The notes under the pieces were generated by a model. It was not told the DNA's origin. It worked only from the letters and a program-made list of their open reading frames with translations, and ran no database searches. A stretch of 50,923 nucleotides of DNA from Prevotellaceae bacterium. Its GTDB lineage: Bacteria; Bacteroidota; Bacteroidia; Bacteroidales; Bacteroidaceae. Made by a program: the position numbers and the translations under genes. Shown here piece by piece: positions 50,536-50,923 of this stretch (within the stretch, counting starts at the first letter, position 1; every line of letters starts with the position of its first letter). The DNA lies in contig JAJPYT010000134.1 of NCBI GenBank assembly GCA_021204845.1, forward strand, positions 1 to 50,923. The letters are read 5' to 3'.

Positions 50536-50923
50536 ATGATAACCATTAAGAAAGCTGACACTTGGCAGTCCGGAATGGCTAAGAACATCACGTTCATAGT
50601 CACGAAGGACTGCCAATTGGCTTGCAAGTACTGCTACCTTGTTGGCAAGAACTCTAAGGAGCGGATGCCTTGGGAAGTGGCGAAGCAAGCCATTGACTAC
50701 ATCCTTGACTGCGAGAACGAGATGAAGGAAGCCTCAGTAATATGGGACTTCATAGGAGGTGAACCCTTTCTTGAGATTGACTTGATAGACAAGATTTGTG
50801 ACTATCTAAAGATAGAAATGTATCGTCGCAATCACCATTGGTTCAACTCCTACCGCTTCAGCTTCTCCACGAACGGCATCAACTACCATACCGAGAAGGT
50901 GCAGAACTTCATAAAGAAGAACC
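50536..50923 (+). CDS. Radical SAM peptide maturase (partial, cut by window end)
   Basis: At least 129 residues are visible, beginning MITIKKADTWQSGMAKNITF. The iron-sulfur motif CQLACKYCY has C26, C30 and C33 in the CxxxCxxC spacing. FIGGEPFLEI near residues 73-82 and FSFSTNG near 108-114 are further radical SAM motifs. The C-terminal part, where SPASM or related auxiliary-cluster domains would be, lies outside the window. With the CXXX peptide directly upstream it is most likely the maturase of that peptide. The reading frame is open to the last base. Confidence 0.9.
   Translation, partial: MITIKKADTWQSGMAKNITFIVTKDCQLACKYCYLVGKNSKERMPWEVAKQAIDYILDCENEMKEASVIWDFIGGEPFLEIDLIDKICDYLKIEMYRRNHHWFNSYRFSFSTNGINYHTEKVQNFIKKN

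Overview
The window looks like a chromosomal segment of a Bacteroidales bacterium, probably Prevotellaceae or a close relative. I infer this from Bacteroidetes-type promoters (TAnnTTTG at about -7, TTTG-like at -33), the absence of obvious Shine-Dalgarno sites, several TonB-dependent outer-membrane proteins, Asp-rich lipoprotein N-termini, and Bacteroidetes-restricted families (DUF3822, DUF4924, DUF4827). GC content is moderately high by eye. I see no rRNA, tRNA, phage or CRISPR.

Region 1 (1-19073, all on the minus strand) is a cobamide uptake and synthesis operon. It reads leftward from a clear promoter and a cobalamin riboswitch at about 18855-19033. The order is TonB-dependent receptor, an exported CbiK-type cobaltochelatase lipoprotein, a BtuF-like binding lipoprotein, a second TonB-dependent receptor, and then the anaerobic corrin-ring enzymes, many as two-domain fusions: CbiH-CbiC, CbiE-CbiT, CbiG-CbiF and CbiJ-CbiD. 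BtuC permease, CbiA, CbiP, threonine-phosphate decarboxylase CobD and CbiB follow. CbiL, the BtuD ATPase, adenosyltransferase and CobU/S/T/C are not in the window. The genes are mostly overlapping, except for a 409-bp gap holding a hairpin repeat.

Region 2 (19110-27160) has a RecD-like helicase, a hypothetical-DUF3822-rsmD operon, a large glycine-rich outer-membrane beta-barrel protein, and a long non-coding gap. That gap contains a probable small RNA with its own promoter, a long imperfect hairpin rod and an intrinsic terminator, followed by a frameshifted FISUMP-like lipoprotein gene.

Region 3 (27180-48561) is mainly housekeeping: aroB; an odd in-frame fusion of a secreted GH43 glycosidase with a beta-carbonic anhydrase; a leftward operon of ROK kinase, purL and two chromate-transporter halves; LysE-type exporter; DUF4924-prfC-sua5-clc-fmt; an ECF sigma factor; a 39-residue ORF overlapping rpe; a short ComEC; a His-rich CobW GTPase; NrnA; and a DUF4827 lipoprotein.

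Region 4 (48562-50923) is accessory. It holds two adjacent 22-bp tandem arrays, two neighbouring copies of a MITE-like nested-hairpin repeat family (other copies at 1, 15266 and 27185), a structured RNA with a strong terminator, and the start of a RiPP locus. The RiPP locus consists of a precursor with a Tat-like leader and a CXXX repeat of 13 cysteines, followed by a radical SAM maturase cut off by the window end.
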